Origin: JAJKJG01 sp036556825
GTDB lineage: Bacteria > Pseudomonadota > Alphaproteobacteria > Rhizobiales > Beijerinckiaceae
Length of the DNA stretch: 5,591 nucleotides
Assembly (NCBI GenBank): GCA_036556825.1
Contig: DATBIR010000139.1
Location: 1 to 5,591 of the forward strand
Reading direction: 5' to 3'
A model generated the notes under the pieces. That model searched no databases and had not been told where the DNA came from. It saw nothing but the letters and a program-made list of their open reading frames with translations. Shown here piece after piece: positions 1-5,333 of the stretch. The number at the start of each line of letters is the position of its first letter. The stretch's first letter is position 1. The position numbers were made by a program, and so were the translations under genes.

Positions 1-239
1 AAGACCATCGCCACGTCGCGGTACTTGGGCAGAACCTCGGTCACGTCGCGCGGGCCGATCGCGATCCTGCCCGAGGTGACCGATTCGAGGCCGGCGACCA
101 TGCGGAGCGCCGTGGTCTTGCCGCAGCCGGACGGCCCGAGCAGCACAAGGAACTCGCCGTCATCGACGCTGAGATTGAGGCCCTTGACGACCTCCAGCGC
201 GCCGAAGGACTTGCGGATATTGTTCAGCGTGACGCGCAT
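1..239 (-). CDS. Carbohydrate ABC transporter ATP-binding protein, MalK/UgpC type (N-terminal part only)
   Basis: This is the start of the ATPase that powers the sugar importer encoded by the two upstream permease genes; it would sit on the cytoplasmic face of the membrane. Only 79 codons lie inside the window, and the frame is still open at base 1. The protein begins MRVTLNNIRKSFG. It shows the aromatic A-loop residue (F12), a complete Walker A motif GPSGCGKTT at residues 35-43, and the RDVAMV stretch (residues 74-79) that leads into the Q-loop in MalK/UgpC proteins. The full family length is usually 330-370 residues, so the Q-loop, signature motif, Walker B and the C-terminal regulatory domain lie outside. 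The ATG at 239 is supported by an AAGGG ribosome binding site (247-251) seven bases upstream. It lies only 3 bases after the stop of the MalG-like permease, so the two are surely co-transcribed. The transported sugar cannot be deduced. Confidence 0.95.
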   Translation of the reverse strand, partial: MRVTLNNIRKSFGALEVVKGLNLSVDDGEFLVLLGPSGCGKTTALRMVAGLESVTSGRIAIGPRDVTEVLPKYRDVAMV

Positions 240-242
240 CTT

Positions 243-1295
243 CTATCCCTTCACCGCGCCGATCAGCAGGCCGCGGGCGATCTGTTTCTGCAGCAGGACG
301 GACAGGATCACCACCGGCGCAATCATCAGGAGGATCAGCACCGACATGTACCACCATTGCGGGCCGCGAGTGGCGTTCTGGGCGGCGATCAGCAGCGGCA
401 TGGTCTGGGCGTTCACCGTCGAGAGGAAGAGCGCGAGCAGATATTCGTTCCAGGCCAGGATGAACACCAGCAGCGAGGTGGCGACGAGGCCGGGTTTCGT
501 CAGTGGAAGGACGATGGTCCAAAAAATGCGCTGCCGCGAGGCGCCGTCGATCTCGGCGGATTCCTCCAGGTCGATCGGGACGGCGGCGAAGAAATCGCGC
601 ATCAGCCAGACGACGATGGGCAGGTTGACCGCGACATAGGTCGCGATGACGGCCGTGCGGGTGTCGAGCAGGTGAAGCTGCTGGAACATGATGTAGATCG
701 GCAGCACCGCCACGACCGGCGGCAGGATGCGGTTAGAGATGAACCAGAACTGGATGTCGCTATTGCCGGCGGCGCGCTTGAAGCGGCGGTTGAAGGAGGT
801 GGCGAAGAGCAGGAACAGCGCGATCGCCACCGCCGCCGCGACGGGCCAGGCCAGCCAGCCGGCGCTGACCGCCGCGACCGCCAGCGCGAGCAGGAGGACG
901 AAGGCGCCGACCGTCGCCAGCTTGATCTCGAACCGTACACGGACGAGCGCATAGGCGGCGAGCGCACCGAACAGCACCGCGAGGCAAGTGCTCACCGAGG
1001 CGATGATCAGCGAGTTGATGTAGGGGCGCAGCGTGTCGTTGCCGAGGTCGACGAGAATGTAGCGCCAGGCGTGGAGCGACGGCTCGAAGTCGACGAAGGG
1101 CAGATAGTCGGGGCCGTCATCGACCTGGATCGGCAGTTTCAACGAAGTGATGGCGAGCCAGTAGAGCGGGAACAGGACGACGAAGGTCCAGGTGAGGAGC
1201 GCGGCGTAGGTCAGGAATTTGGTCGCGGGCGCCATCGACCGCATGTCGCGCGGCTCGAACAGGCGCGTCCAGACGCTGCGTCGGGTTTCGGACAT
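243..1295 (-). CDS. Carbohydrate ABC transporter permease, MalG/UgpE-like, with an inserted hydrophobic pair
   Basis: Inner-membrane subunit of a CUT1-type sugar importer, 350 residues from the chosen start. The EAA loop that docks on the ATPase is clear at residues 244-264 (EESAEIDGA, then a proline at 264). Hydrophobic segments fall near residues 28-50, 93-115, 116-137, 139-157, 183-205, 213-232, 268-290 and 317-337. Relatives are usually about 270-300 residues with six segments. The excess lies between the AYALVRVRF motif (about 104-112) and SNRILPP (187-193), which are normally separated by only one segment, so 116-180 looks like an insertion. The start at 1295 is chosen because a near-perfect AGGAGGT (1303-1309) sits seven bases before it; an ATG ten codons upstream would place that site inside the gene. 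It follows the MalF-like permease after a 184-base gap and precedes the ATPase by 3 bases. Confidence 0.95.
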   Translation of the reverse strand: MSETRRSVWTRLFEPRDMRSMAPATKFLTYAALLTWTFVVLFPLYWLAITSLKLPIQVDDGPDYLPFVDFEPSLHAWRYILVDLGNDTLRPYINSLIIASVSTCLAVLFGALAAYALVRVRFEIKLATVGAFVLLLALAVAAVSAGWLAWPVAAAVAIALFLLFATSFNRRFKRAAGNSDIQFWFISNRILPPVVAVLPIYIMFQQLHLLDTRTAVIATYVAVNLPIVVWLMRDFFAAVPIDLEESAEIDGASRQRIFWTIVLPLTKPGLVATSLLVFILAWNEYLLALFLSTVNAQTMPLLIAAQNATRGPQWWYMSVLILLMIAPVVILSVLLQKQIARGLLIGAVKG

Positions 1296-1302
1296 GGCTA
1301 GC

Positions 1303-1309
1303 ACCTCCT
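1303..1309 (-). promoter_or_regulatory. Strong ribosome binding site of the MalG-like permease
   Basis: On the minus strand this reads AGGAGGT, seven bases before the ATG at 1295. It fixes that start and rejects the upstream ATG at 1325. A strong site of its own fits a gene that is not translationally coupled to the distant upstream permease. Confidence 0.85.
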
Positions 1310-1348
1310 GCGCCGATTGCTGCACTCAGCGCCGCAACACACTCCGTC

Positions 1349-1370
1349 GCCCCGGCCACCGAGCCGGAGC
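1349..1370 (-). repeat. GC-rich hairpin between the two permease genes (second of two)
   Basis: The minus-strand RNA can form an 8-bp stem, GCTCCGGC with GCCGGGGC (one G-U pair), around a six-base loop. No T-run follows, so it is not a standard terminator. It lies 54 bases before the start of the MalG-like permease and could act as an RNA stability or processing element. Such function is inference only. Confidence 0.55.
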
Positions 1371-1417
1371 CCACTCGCCTCTAACCTTGCCGCTGTGCAA
1401 GCCGGGAGGCCATTGGA

Positions 1418-1446
1418 TCCCGGCTCGGCCTGACGGCCGTCCGGGA
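1418..1446. repeat. Intergenic palindromic repeat between the permease genes
   Basis: Outer arms TCCCGG (1418-1423) and CCGGGA (1441-1446) pair perfectly. Inner arms CGGCC (1426-1430) and GGCCG (1435-1439) enclose a four-base loop. The flanks (GGATCCCGG on one side, CCGGGACGAC on the other) resemble the GGATCCCGG...CCGGGATGAC intergenic repeats common in Hyphomicrobiales genomes. That resemblance is from memory, not from a search. There is no T-run after it, so transcription probably continues into the second permease. Confidence 0.6.
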
Positions 1447-1479
1447 CGACGCAGGTGGGGAACCGCCGCCGCATCATTT

Positions 1480-2640
1480 CTAGCGCGCCTCCAATTCATG
1501 GACCCGCGTGCGCTGGACGAAAAAGCTGAAGAACGAGACGCAGGTGACGGTGACGACGAACAGGAGCAGGTAGCCGACCGCGGCGGACATGCCGAGCTGC
1601 TGGGTCCGCCAGGCGATGAAGGCGTGCAGCGTCAGCGATTCCGTGGCGGTGCCGGGGCCGCCATTGGTGAGCACGTTGGGCAGGTCGACGATCTTGAACG
1701 CCTCGATCAGCCGGATCAGCACGACGGTCGCGGCGGCGGGCGCGATCGACGGCCAGGTGATGTCGCGAAACAGCTCCCAGCCATTGGCGCCGTCCATGGT
1801 GGCGGCCTCGAGCTGCTCGCGCGGCTGGTTCTCGACCGCGGCCAGCAGCACGATGAACATGAAGGGCGTCCACTGCCAGGTGTCGCCGGCAAGGACGACG
1901 AGGCGCGCGAGCCAGGGGTCGGTCGCCCAGGCGAATTCGCCGAGATGGAGGGCGAAGCGCAGGGGCGCGAACGGGCCTTTCTCCATGTCGGCGAGCATCC
2001 GGAACATATAGGCGATGCCGACGGGCGTGATCATCAGCGGCAGGAAAAAGATCAGCCGAAAGAAATTGCGCCCACGGATCGGTTGGGCGCAGAGCAGCGC
2101 CAGACCGAGGCCGAGCGCGAATTGCACCGTAACGCCGAGCGCGACATAGACCAGCGTCACCATCAGCGAGCCGGGGAAGCCGCCTTTGGCGACGATCGTG
2201 GCGAGGGCAAGAAGCGTCACGCCGAGCCCGACGCCGGCCGCGATCAGGCGCCCGATCAATCCGACGGCGGAGAAGAGGGGCGAGCTGGCGTAGCGGACGA
2301 TCCAATAAAAGAGCGCTGCGGCGGCGAGGACGGCGAGGGTCCATTCGAGCGCGCCGAAGGCGCCGAACGTGCCGAGCAGGTGATATTGCTGGCTGCCGAA
2401 CAGGAGCCGCCGGTAATTGTCGAAGCCGACGAAGGTCAGCTTGAAGCCGCCCGCCGCCAGCGCGAAGCGCGAGAGCGACAGATAGGCCGAGATGATCAGC
2501 GGAAAGATCGCGAAGGCCAGCACCACCAGAACGGCCGGCAGCACCATCAGCCGCCCGGAATGGCGGTCGATCCATTCCCCGAGGCTGACGGACTGCGGGG
2601 CGGCGAGCTCGGGCGTGGTGGTGGCGGCGGCGGTGGTCAT
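1480..2640 (-). CDS. Carbohydrate ABC transporter permease, MalF/UgpA-like, with an inserted hydrophobic pair
   Basis: First membrane subunit of the CUT1-type sugar importer, 386 residues. The EAA loop is at residues 278-297 (EAATMDGAN, then F291 and P297), and the NGGPGTATESL motif at 326-336 is typical of MalF/UgpA-like permeases. Hydrophobic segments lie near 31-52, 97-115, 124-150, 160-185, 192-213, 246-270, 301-320 and 353-376. Typical relatives have about 290-310 residues and six segments. In them FVGFDNYRRLL (here 70-80) is followed within about 15 residues by the segment that leads to IRGRNFFR (188-195); here about 75 extra residues with two extra segments come first. The ATG at 2640 has an AAGGGGGT ribosome binding site at 2646-2653. 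The gene upstream is a cyanase 256 bases away, not the usual substrate-binding protein. Confidence 0.95.
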   Translation of the reverse strand: MTTAAATTTPELAAPQSVSLGEWIDRHSGRLMVLPAVLVVLAFAIFPLIISAYLSLSRFALAAGGFKLTFVGFDNYRRLLFGSQQYHLLGTFGAFGALEWTLAVLAAAALFYWIVRYASSPLFSAVGLIGRLIAAGVGLGVTLLALATIVAKGGFPGSLMVTLVYVALGVTVQFALGLGLALLCAQPIRGRNFFRLIFFLPLMITPVGIAYMFRMLADMEKGPFAPLRFALHLGEFAWATDPWLARLVVLAGDTWQWTPFMFIVLLAAVENQPREQLEAATMDGANGWELFRDITWPSIAPAAATVVLIRLIEAFKIVDLPNVLTNGGPGTATESLTLHAFIAWRTQQLGMSAAVGYLLLFVVTVTCVSFFSFFVQRTRVHELEAR

Positions 2641-2670
2641 CCGGCACCCCCTTGCGGCGGCGAGGCAATG

Positions 2671-2685
2671 GAGCTCGGAGAGCTC
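2671..2685. repeat. GAGCTC-GGA-GAGCTC dyad upstream of the MalF-like permease
   Basis: Two copies of the self-complementary hexamer GAGCTC are separated by three bases, giving a 15-base near-perfect palindrome that ends 31 bases before the permease start. It could be an operator for a sugar-responsive repressor or a small hairpin in the leader. The function is inference, and a chance origin in GC-rich DNA is possible. Confidence 0.35.
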
Positions 2686-2761
2686 AGGGATTTTCCCATG
2701 AAAACTCGAGGGAGACTACACCTTGGATCTTTGCAATGAAAACGCCGGCGCCGCCGCGAGC

Positions 2762-2799
2762 GCAGGACGCCCCCTCTTCCATCGAGAGAGGGCTCCTGC
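2762..2799. repeat. Palindromic intergenic repeat, CCCTCTTCC family, downstream of cyanase
   Basis: Outer arms GCAGGA (2762-2767) and TCCTGC (2794-2799) and inner arms CCCTCT (2772-2777) and AGAGGG (2787-2792) form a long imperfect stem-loop. The core read on the plus strand, CCCTCTTCC then ATCGAGAGAGGGC, closely matches the minus-strand sequence of the hairpin at 3699-3726. The two look like members of one repeat family in opposite orientation. No T-run follows on the minus strand, so it is a poor terminator for cyanase. Confidence 0.6.
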
Positions 2800-2896
2800 C
2801 GAAGGCGGGCGGGTGGCGGGGCTTTTACAGCCGACGTTCCGCAGGGCCGGCGGCCGGAGTGTACGGCAAACACGCCTCGTCCTCTCCAATTCCGCC

Positions 2897-3391
2897 TCAG
2901 ACGTCCATGTCCTTCAGGCCGAGCGGCGGGACGCCTTGCGCTGCGCCGAAATATTTGTACGGCAGGAATTTGCCGGACATGCTGATCCTGACGCGGTCGC
3001 CCTTCGGGTCGGGCTGGCGCTCGATCTCGAGGTCGAAGTCGATGGCGGACATGATGCCGTCGCCGAATTCCTCCTCGATCAGCGCCTTCCAGGCCGGGCC
3101 GTTGATCATGACCAGCTCGTAGAAGCGGTAGATCAGCGGATCGGTCGGCGGCATCGGCACGCCGGCGCCGCGCATCGGCACCTCGTTCAGCATCCGCTCC
3201 TCGGCGGCGCTCAGGCCGAAAAGCTCAGCAGCGGCCTTGGCGAGCGGCTTGACGAGGCGGTGCTGGCCGAGCAGCGCGCCGACGATCAGCACCGGGCTCA
3301 CGCCGCCGATCTCGTCGGTAATGTGCTTCCACGTCCAGCCCTTCTCGCGTTTGATGTCGAGGATTTTTTCGGTCAGCTTGTCCCTTGTCAT
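2897..3391 (-). CDS. cynS: Cyanate hydratase (cyanase)
   Basis: Cytoplasmic enzyme that converts cyanate and bicarbonate to carbamate and CO2; the carbamate then decays to ammonia and CO2. It detoxifies cyanate and can supply nitrogen. The 164 residues contain an N-terminal helical domain (about 1-75, including the conserved ALLGQ at 39-43) and the C-terminal catalytic domain with TDPLIYRFYE and EEFGDGIMSAIDF. The catalytic triad known in the E. coli enzyme (Arg96, Glu99, Ser122) is matched by R89, E92 and S115 with identical spacing. The conserved end GKFLP is followed by about 17 extra residues (148-164) beyond the E. coli C-terminus. The ATG at 3391 is chosen because AGAGGAG (3399-3405) ends seven bases upstream and the protein then starts like known cyanases. 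No carbonic anhydrase (cynT), cyanate transporter or cynR gene is in the window. Confidence 0.97.
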   Translation of the reverse strand: MTRDKLTEKILDIKREKGWTWKHITDEIGGVSPVLIVGALLGQHRLVKPLAKAAAELFGLSAAEERMLNEVPMRGAGVPMPPTDPLIYRFYELVMINGPAWKALIEEEFGDGIMSAIDFDLEIERQPDPKGDRVRISMSGKFLPYKYFGAAQGVPPLGLKDMDV

Positions 3392-3398
3392 GGCCCTT

Positions 3399-3405
3399 CT
3401 CCTCT
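3399..3405 (-). promoter_or_regulatory. Ribosome binding site of cyanase
   Basis: On the minus strand this reads AGAGGAG, seven bases before the ATG at 3391. It decides the cyanase start against an in-frame ATG at 3517, which would add 42 residues with no counterpart in known cyanases. Confidence 0.8.
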
Positions 3406-3512
3406 CTTGGTCTTTGCAGTTCGGCTCGCGGGAGGGCAGCGCCCGGAATGCGCCGTCCTCTCGGTTTACGTGGCGCCGAGCGAGGCCCAGAACAGCTCCG
3501 ACGCCCTCGCCC

Positions 3513-3533
3513 ATCATACCGCTCTTTGAGCGG
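3513..3533 (-). promoter_or_regulatory. Possible cyanase promoter/operator: dyad next to a TATGAT box
   Basis: On the minus strand, CCGCTC-AAA-GAGCGG (3519-3533), a perfect 6-bp inverted repeat, is followed directly by TATGAT (3513-3518), one base off the -10 consensus. It lies about 120 bases before the cyanase start. A TTGATG hexamer is upstream but about 24 bases from TATGAT, too far for a normal sigma-70 promoter, and the hexamer at 17 bases is not -35-like. An activator- or repressor-controlled promoter would fit, but this is a weak inference. Confidence 0.3.
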
Positions 3534-3624
3534 AAGCCTTTACATCAATTCCGGGCGGTGTCATGCCGGGCGCGGGGCCGGCTGCAGGGCGCGCGGTTGG
3601 CAGAGTGAAAGACGGTTTTCCAGA

Positions 3625-3649
3625 GCATGCGGAAAGGGTTCGCGCATGC
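3625..3649. repeat. GCATGCG inverted repeat
   Basis: Perfect 7-base arms GCATGCG (3625-3631) and CGCATGC (3643-3649) flank an 11-base loop. The neighbouring minus-strand text (CTGGAAAACCG, and the GGAATCCAGCGC stretch further upstream) recalls short intergenic repeats of Hyphomicrobiales genomes. That likeness is from memory and was not searched. Confidence 0.45.
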
Positions 3650-3689
3650 AAAAATGACCGCGGTCCAGGCAAGCGCTGGATTCCCGCTA

Positions 3690-3726
3690 GAAAAGGTTTC
3701 GCCCTCCTCCGACGGGAAGAGGGCGA
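3690..3726 (-). terminator. Intrinsic terminator of the GMC dehydrogenase unit
   Basis: Starting 18 bases after the GMC stop codon, the minus-strand RNA forms a 12-bp stem: positions 3726-3715 pair with 3710-3699. It has one G-U pair and a CGTC tetraloop, followed by AACCTTTTCT. The stem is long and GC-rich; the T-tract is short and starts three to four bases late, so efficiency may be moderate. It probably separates the dehydrogenase genes from cyanase. Confidence 0.75.
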
Positions 3727-3744
3727 CCTCTAGGCGGCGGCTGG

Positions 3745-5316
3745 CTACAGCTCGCCCTTCTTCATCCGCTCGGCGATATGATCGGCCTGACGGATCGCCA
3801 GGCTGACGATGGTCAGCGTCGGGTTTTCGGCGGCGCCGGTGGTGAACTGGCTGCCGTCGGAGACGAACAGATTGGGCACGTCGTGGGCTTGGCCCCATTT
3901 GTTCACCACGCCGTCGCGCGGTTTCTCGCTCATCCGGTTGGTGCCGAGATTGTGCGTGGACGGATAGGGCGGGGTCGGGAAGGTCCGCACCGCGCCGACC
4001 GCGTCATAGACGGCGCTGCCCTGTTGGTAGGCGTGATTGCGCATGGCGACGTCGTTGGGATGATCGTCGAAATGCACATTCGGCACCGGCAGACCGAATT
4101 TGTCCTTCTCGGTCGGATGCAGCGTGATCCGGTTGGTCTCCTGCGGCATGTCCTCGCCGACGATCCACATGCCGGCCATGTGGTCGTAACGATCCATCGC
4201 CGAGGTGAAGGAGCGGCCCCAGGCGCCCGGATCGAGGAACGCGGCCATGAAGGGCAGGCCGAGCGAGAGCGTTTCCAGCTCATAGCCGCCGACGAAGCCG
4301 CGCTTCGGATCGTGCTTCGCCTCGTCCTGGATAATGCCGGCCATGGTCGTGCCGCGATACATGTGGACCGGCTTCTCGAAGATGCCGTAGACGCTGCCGG
4401 TCATGTGCCGCATGTAGTTCTTGCCGACCTGGCCGGAGGAATTGGCGAGGCCGTTCGGGAACATCGACGAGGCCGAGTTGAGCAGCAGGCGCGGCGACTC
4501 GATCGAATTGCCCGCGACGCAGACGGCGCGTGCCTTCTGCCGCTGCTGCTTGCCGTCCTTGTCGGCGTAGACGACGCCGGTCACCTTGCCCTTGGCGTCA
4601 TGCTCGATCTTCAGCACTTGGCTGTTCGGCCGCACCTCGAGCTTGCCGGTCTCCTCGCCCTTGGGGATCTCGGCGTAGAGCGTCGACCATTTCGCGCCCG
4701 ACCGGCAGCCCTGGAAGCAGAAGCCGATCTGCAGGCAGGAGGAGCGGTCGTCGCGCTGCTCGGAATTGATCGCCATCCGGCCGGTGTGGCATTCCTTATA
4801 GCCGAGCTTGTCGGCGCCGGCTTTCATCACCTTGAAATTGTTGTTGCCCGGCAGACCGGGGATGCCGTTGGTGCGCGTCACGCCCATCTTGTCCTCGGCC
4901 TTGGCGTAATAGGGCTCCATCTCCTTCAGCGTGATCGGCCAGTCGAGGAGGTTTGCGCCGAGCACGTCGCCATAGGTCGTGCGCGCCTTGAACTCATGCT
5001 CCTGGATGCGCAGCGAGGCGCCGGCCCAGTGGATGGTCGAGCCGCCGACCGCCTTGACGATCCAGGCCGGCAGCCCGGCGAAGTCGCGCGCGACCCGCCA
5101 GCTTCCGGAGGTCGTGCGAGGGTCGAGCCAGGAGATCTGGCTGAACATCTTCCATTCGTCATTGGTGAAATCCGCGATCTCGTGCCGTCCGCCGGCTTCG
5201 AGGATCACCGTGTCGATGCCTTTCAGCGCCAGTTCCGTGCCGAGCGTACCGCCGCCGGCGCCGGACCCGATCACGACAACGACCTTATCGTCGTTCAAAT
5301 CGTATTTCGCAGCCAT
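3745..5316 (-). CDS. GMC-family FAD-dependent dehydrogenase, catalytic subunit (gluconate 2-/fructose dehydrogenase-like)
   Basis: A 523-residue flavoprotein expected to oxidise a sugar or polyol and pass electrons toward the respiratory chain. The FAD-binding Rossmann motif is VIGSGAGGGT at 15-24 with the ribose-binding acid at E40 (LEAGG). The GMC signature region AVGGSTIHWAG is at 89-99. C194, C200 and C204 have the Cys-x5-Cys-x3-Cys spacing that holds a [3Fe-4S] cluster in FAD glucose dehydrogenase. The C-terminal active-site pair is H455 (THNLGTNRM) and N498 (ENPTLT). There is no signal peptide, as expected if it is exported by riding on a Tat-targeted small subunit. It follows the subunit 3 gene by 17 bases with a GGAGG site (5324-5328) seven bases before its ATG. 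A cytochrome c partner is often encoded next, but here a terminator follows. The exact substrate is unknown. Confidence 0.93.
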   Translation of the reverse strand: MAAKYDLNDDKVVVVIGSGAGGGTLGTELALKGIDTVILEAGGRHEIADFTNDEWKMFSQISWLDPRTTSGSWRVARDFAGLPAWIVKAVGGSTIHWAGASLRIQEHEFKARTTYGDVLGANLLDWPITLKEMEPYYAKAEDKMGVTRTNGIPGLPGNNNFKVMKAGADKLGYKECHTGRMAINSEQRDDRSSCLQIGFCFQGCRSGAKWSTLYAEIPKGEETGKLEVRPNSQVLKIEHDAKGKVTGVVYADKDGKQQRQKARAVCVAGNSIESPRLLLNSASSMFPNGLANSSGQVGKNYMRHMTGSVYGIFEKPVHMYRGTTMAGIIQDEAKHDPKRGFVGGYELETLSLGLPFMAAFLDPGAWGRSFTSAMDRYDHMAGMWIVGEDMPQETNRITLHPTEKDKFGLPVPNVHFDDHPNDVAMRNHAYQQGSAVYDAVGAVRTFPTPPYPSTHNLGTNRMSEKPRDGVVNKWGQAHDVPNLFVSDGSQFTTGAAENPTLTIVSLAIRQADHIAERMKKGEL

Positions 5317-5333
5317 GGTCGTTCCTCCCCAGC

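Larger units (their letters stand above)
2641..2896. other. Gap between cyanase and the transporter genes, no gene seen
   Basis: These 256 bases hold no believable gene. A 78-codon minus-strand frame here has arginine/proline-rich, repeat-derived content. The gap contains the palindromic repeat at 2762-2799 and the GAGCTC dyad at 2671-2685. A promoter for the transporter genes would be expected here, but I find no convincing -35/-10 pair. I also see no hairpin followed by a T-run that would terminate cyanase transcription, so read-through into the transporter remains possible. Confidence 0.5.
3392..3744. other. 353-base gap between the GMC dehydrogenase and cyanase, rich in palindromes
   Basis: No believable gene lies here. 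In transcription order it contains an intrinsic terminator (3699-3726), a stretch resembling alphaproteobacterial GGATTCCCGC repeats (about 3661-3690), a GCATGCG hairpin (3625-3649), and a dyad with a -10-like hexamer (3513-3533). It ends in the cyanase ribosome binding site (3399-3405). Since the upstream unit is terminated, the cyanase promoter should lie in this gap. Confidence 0.55.

Noticed and set aside
25..639. Plus-strand open frame of 204 codons opposite the ATPase start and the end of the MalG-like permease
   Set aside because: It overlaps two well-supported genes on the other strand and shows no domain.
357..1301. Plus-strand open frame of 314 codons opposite the MalG-like permease
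   Set aside because: Antisense shadow with an Arg/Asp/Glu/Gln-rich composition and no motif.
1296..1325. Upstream ATG adding ten residues to the MalG-like permease
   Set aside because: The ideal AGGAGGT site lies between this ATG and the one at 1295, which supports the downstream start.
1496..2668. Alternative minus-strand frame of 390 codons over the MalF-like permease
   Set aside because: Out of frame with the real permease; arginine/proline/alanine-rich with no membrane segments.
1219..2739. Plus-strand open frame of 506 codons opposite the permease genes
   Set aside because: It is antisense to two clear membrane proteins, crosses a gap with repeats, and its product is a low-complexity Gly/Arg/Glu/Asp/Gln mix typical of shadow frames in GC-rich DNA.
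2692..2750. Two nearby ATGAAAAC stretches as a repeat or regulatory pair
   Set aside because: The shared part is only eight bases with unrelated flanks, so chance is a sufficient explanation.
2762..2799. Hairpin as the terminator of cyanase
   Set aside because: No T-run follows on the minus strand; the nearest TTTT is about 20 bases further and not joined to a stem.
2637..2873. 78-codon minus-strand frame between cyanase and the MalF-like permease
   Set aside because: It is made largely of the palindromic repeat, overlaps the permease start and has a biased Arg/Pro/Ser composition.
3392..3517. Upstream ATG adding 42 residues to cyanase
   Set aside because: The extra stretch has no cyanase counterpart, and a strong ribosome binding site precedes the ATG at 3391.
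3545..3898. 117-codon minus-strand frame over the end of the GMC gene and the following gap
   Set aside because: It overlaps the GMC gene out of frame and runs through the terminator and repeats.
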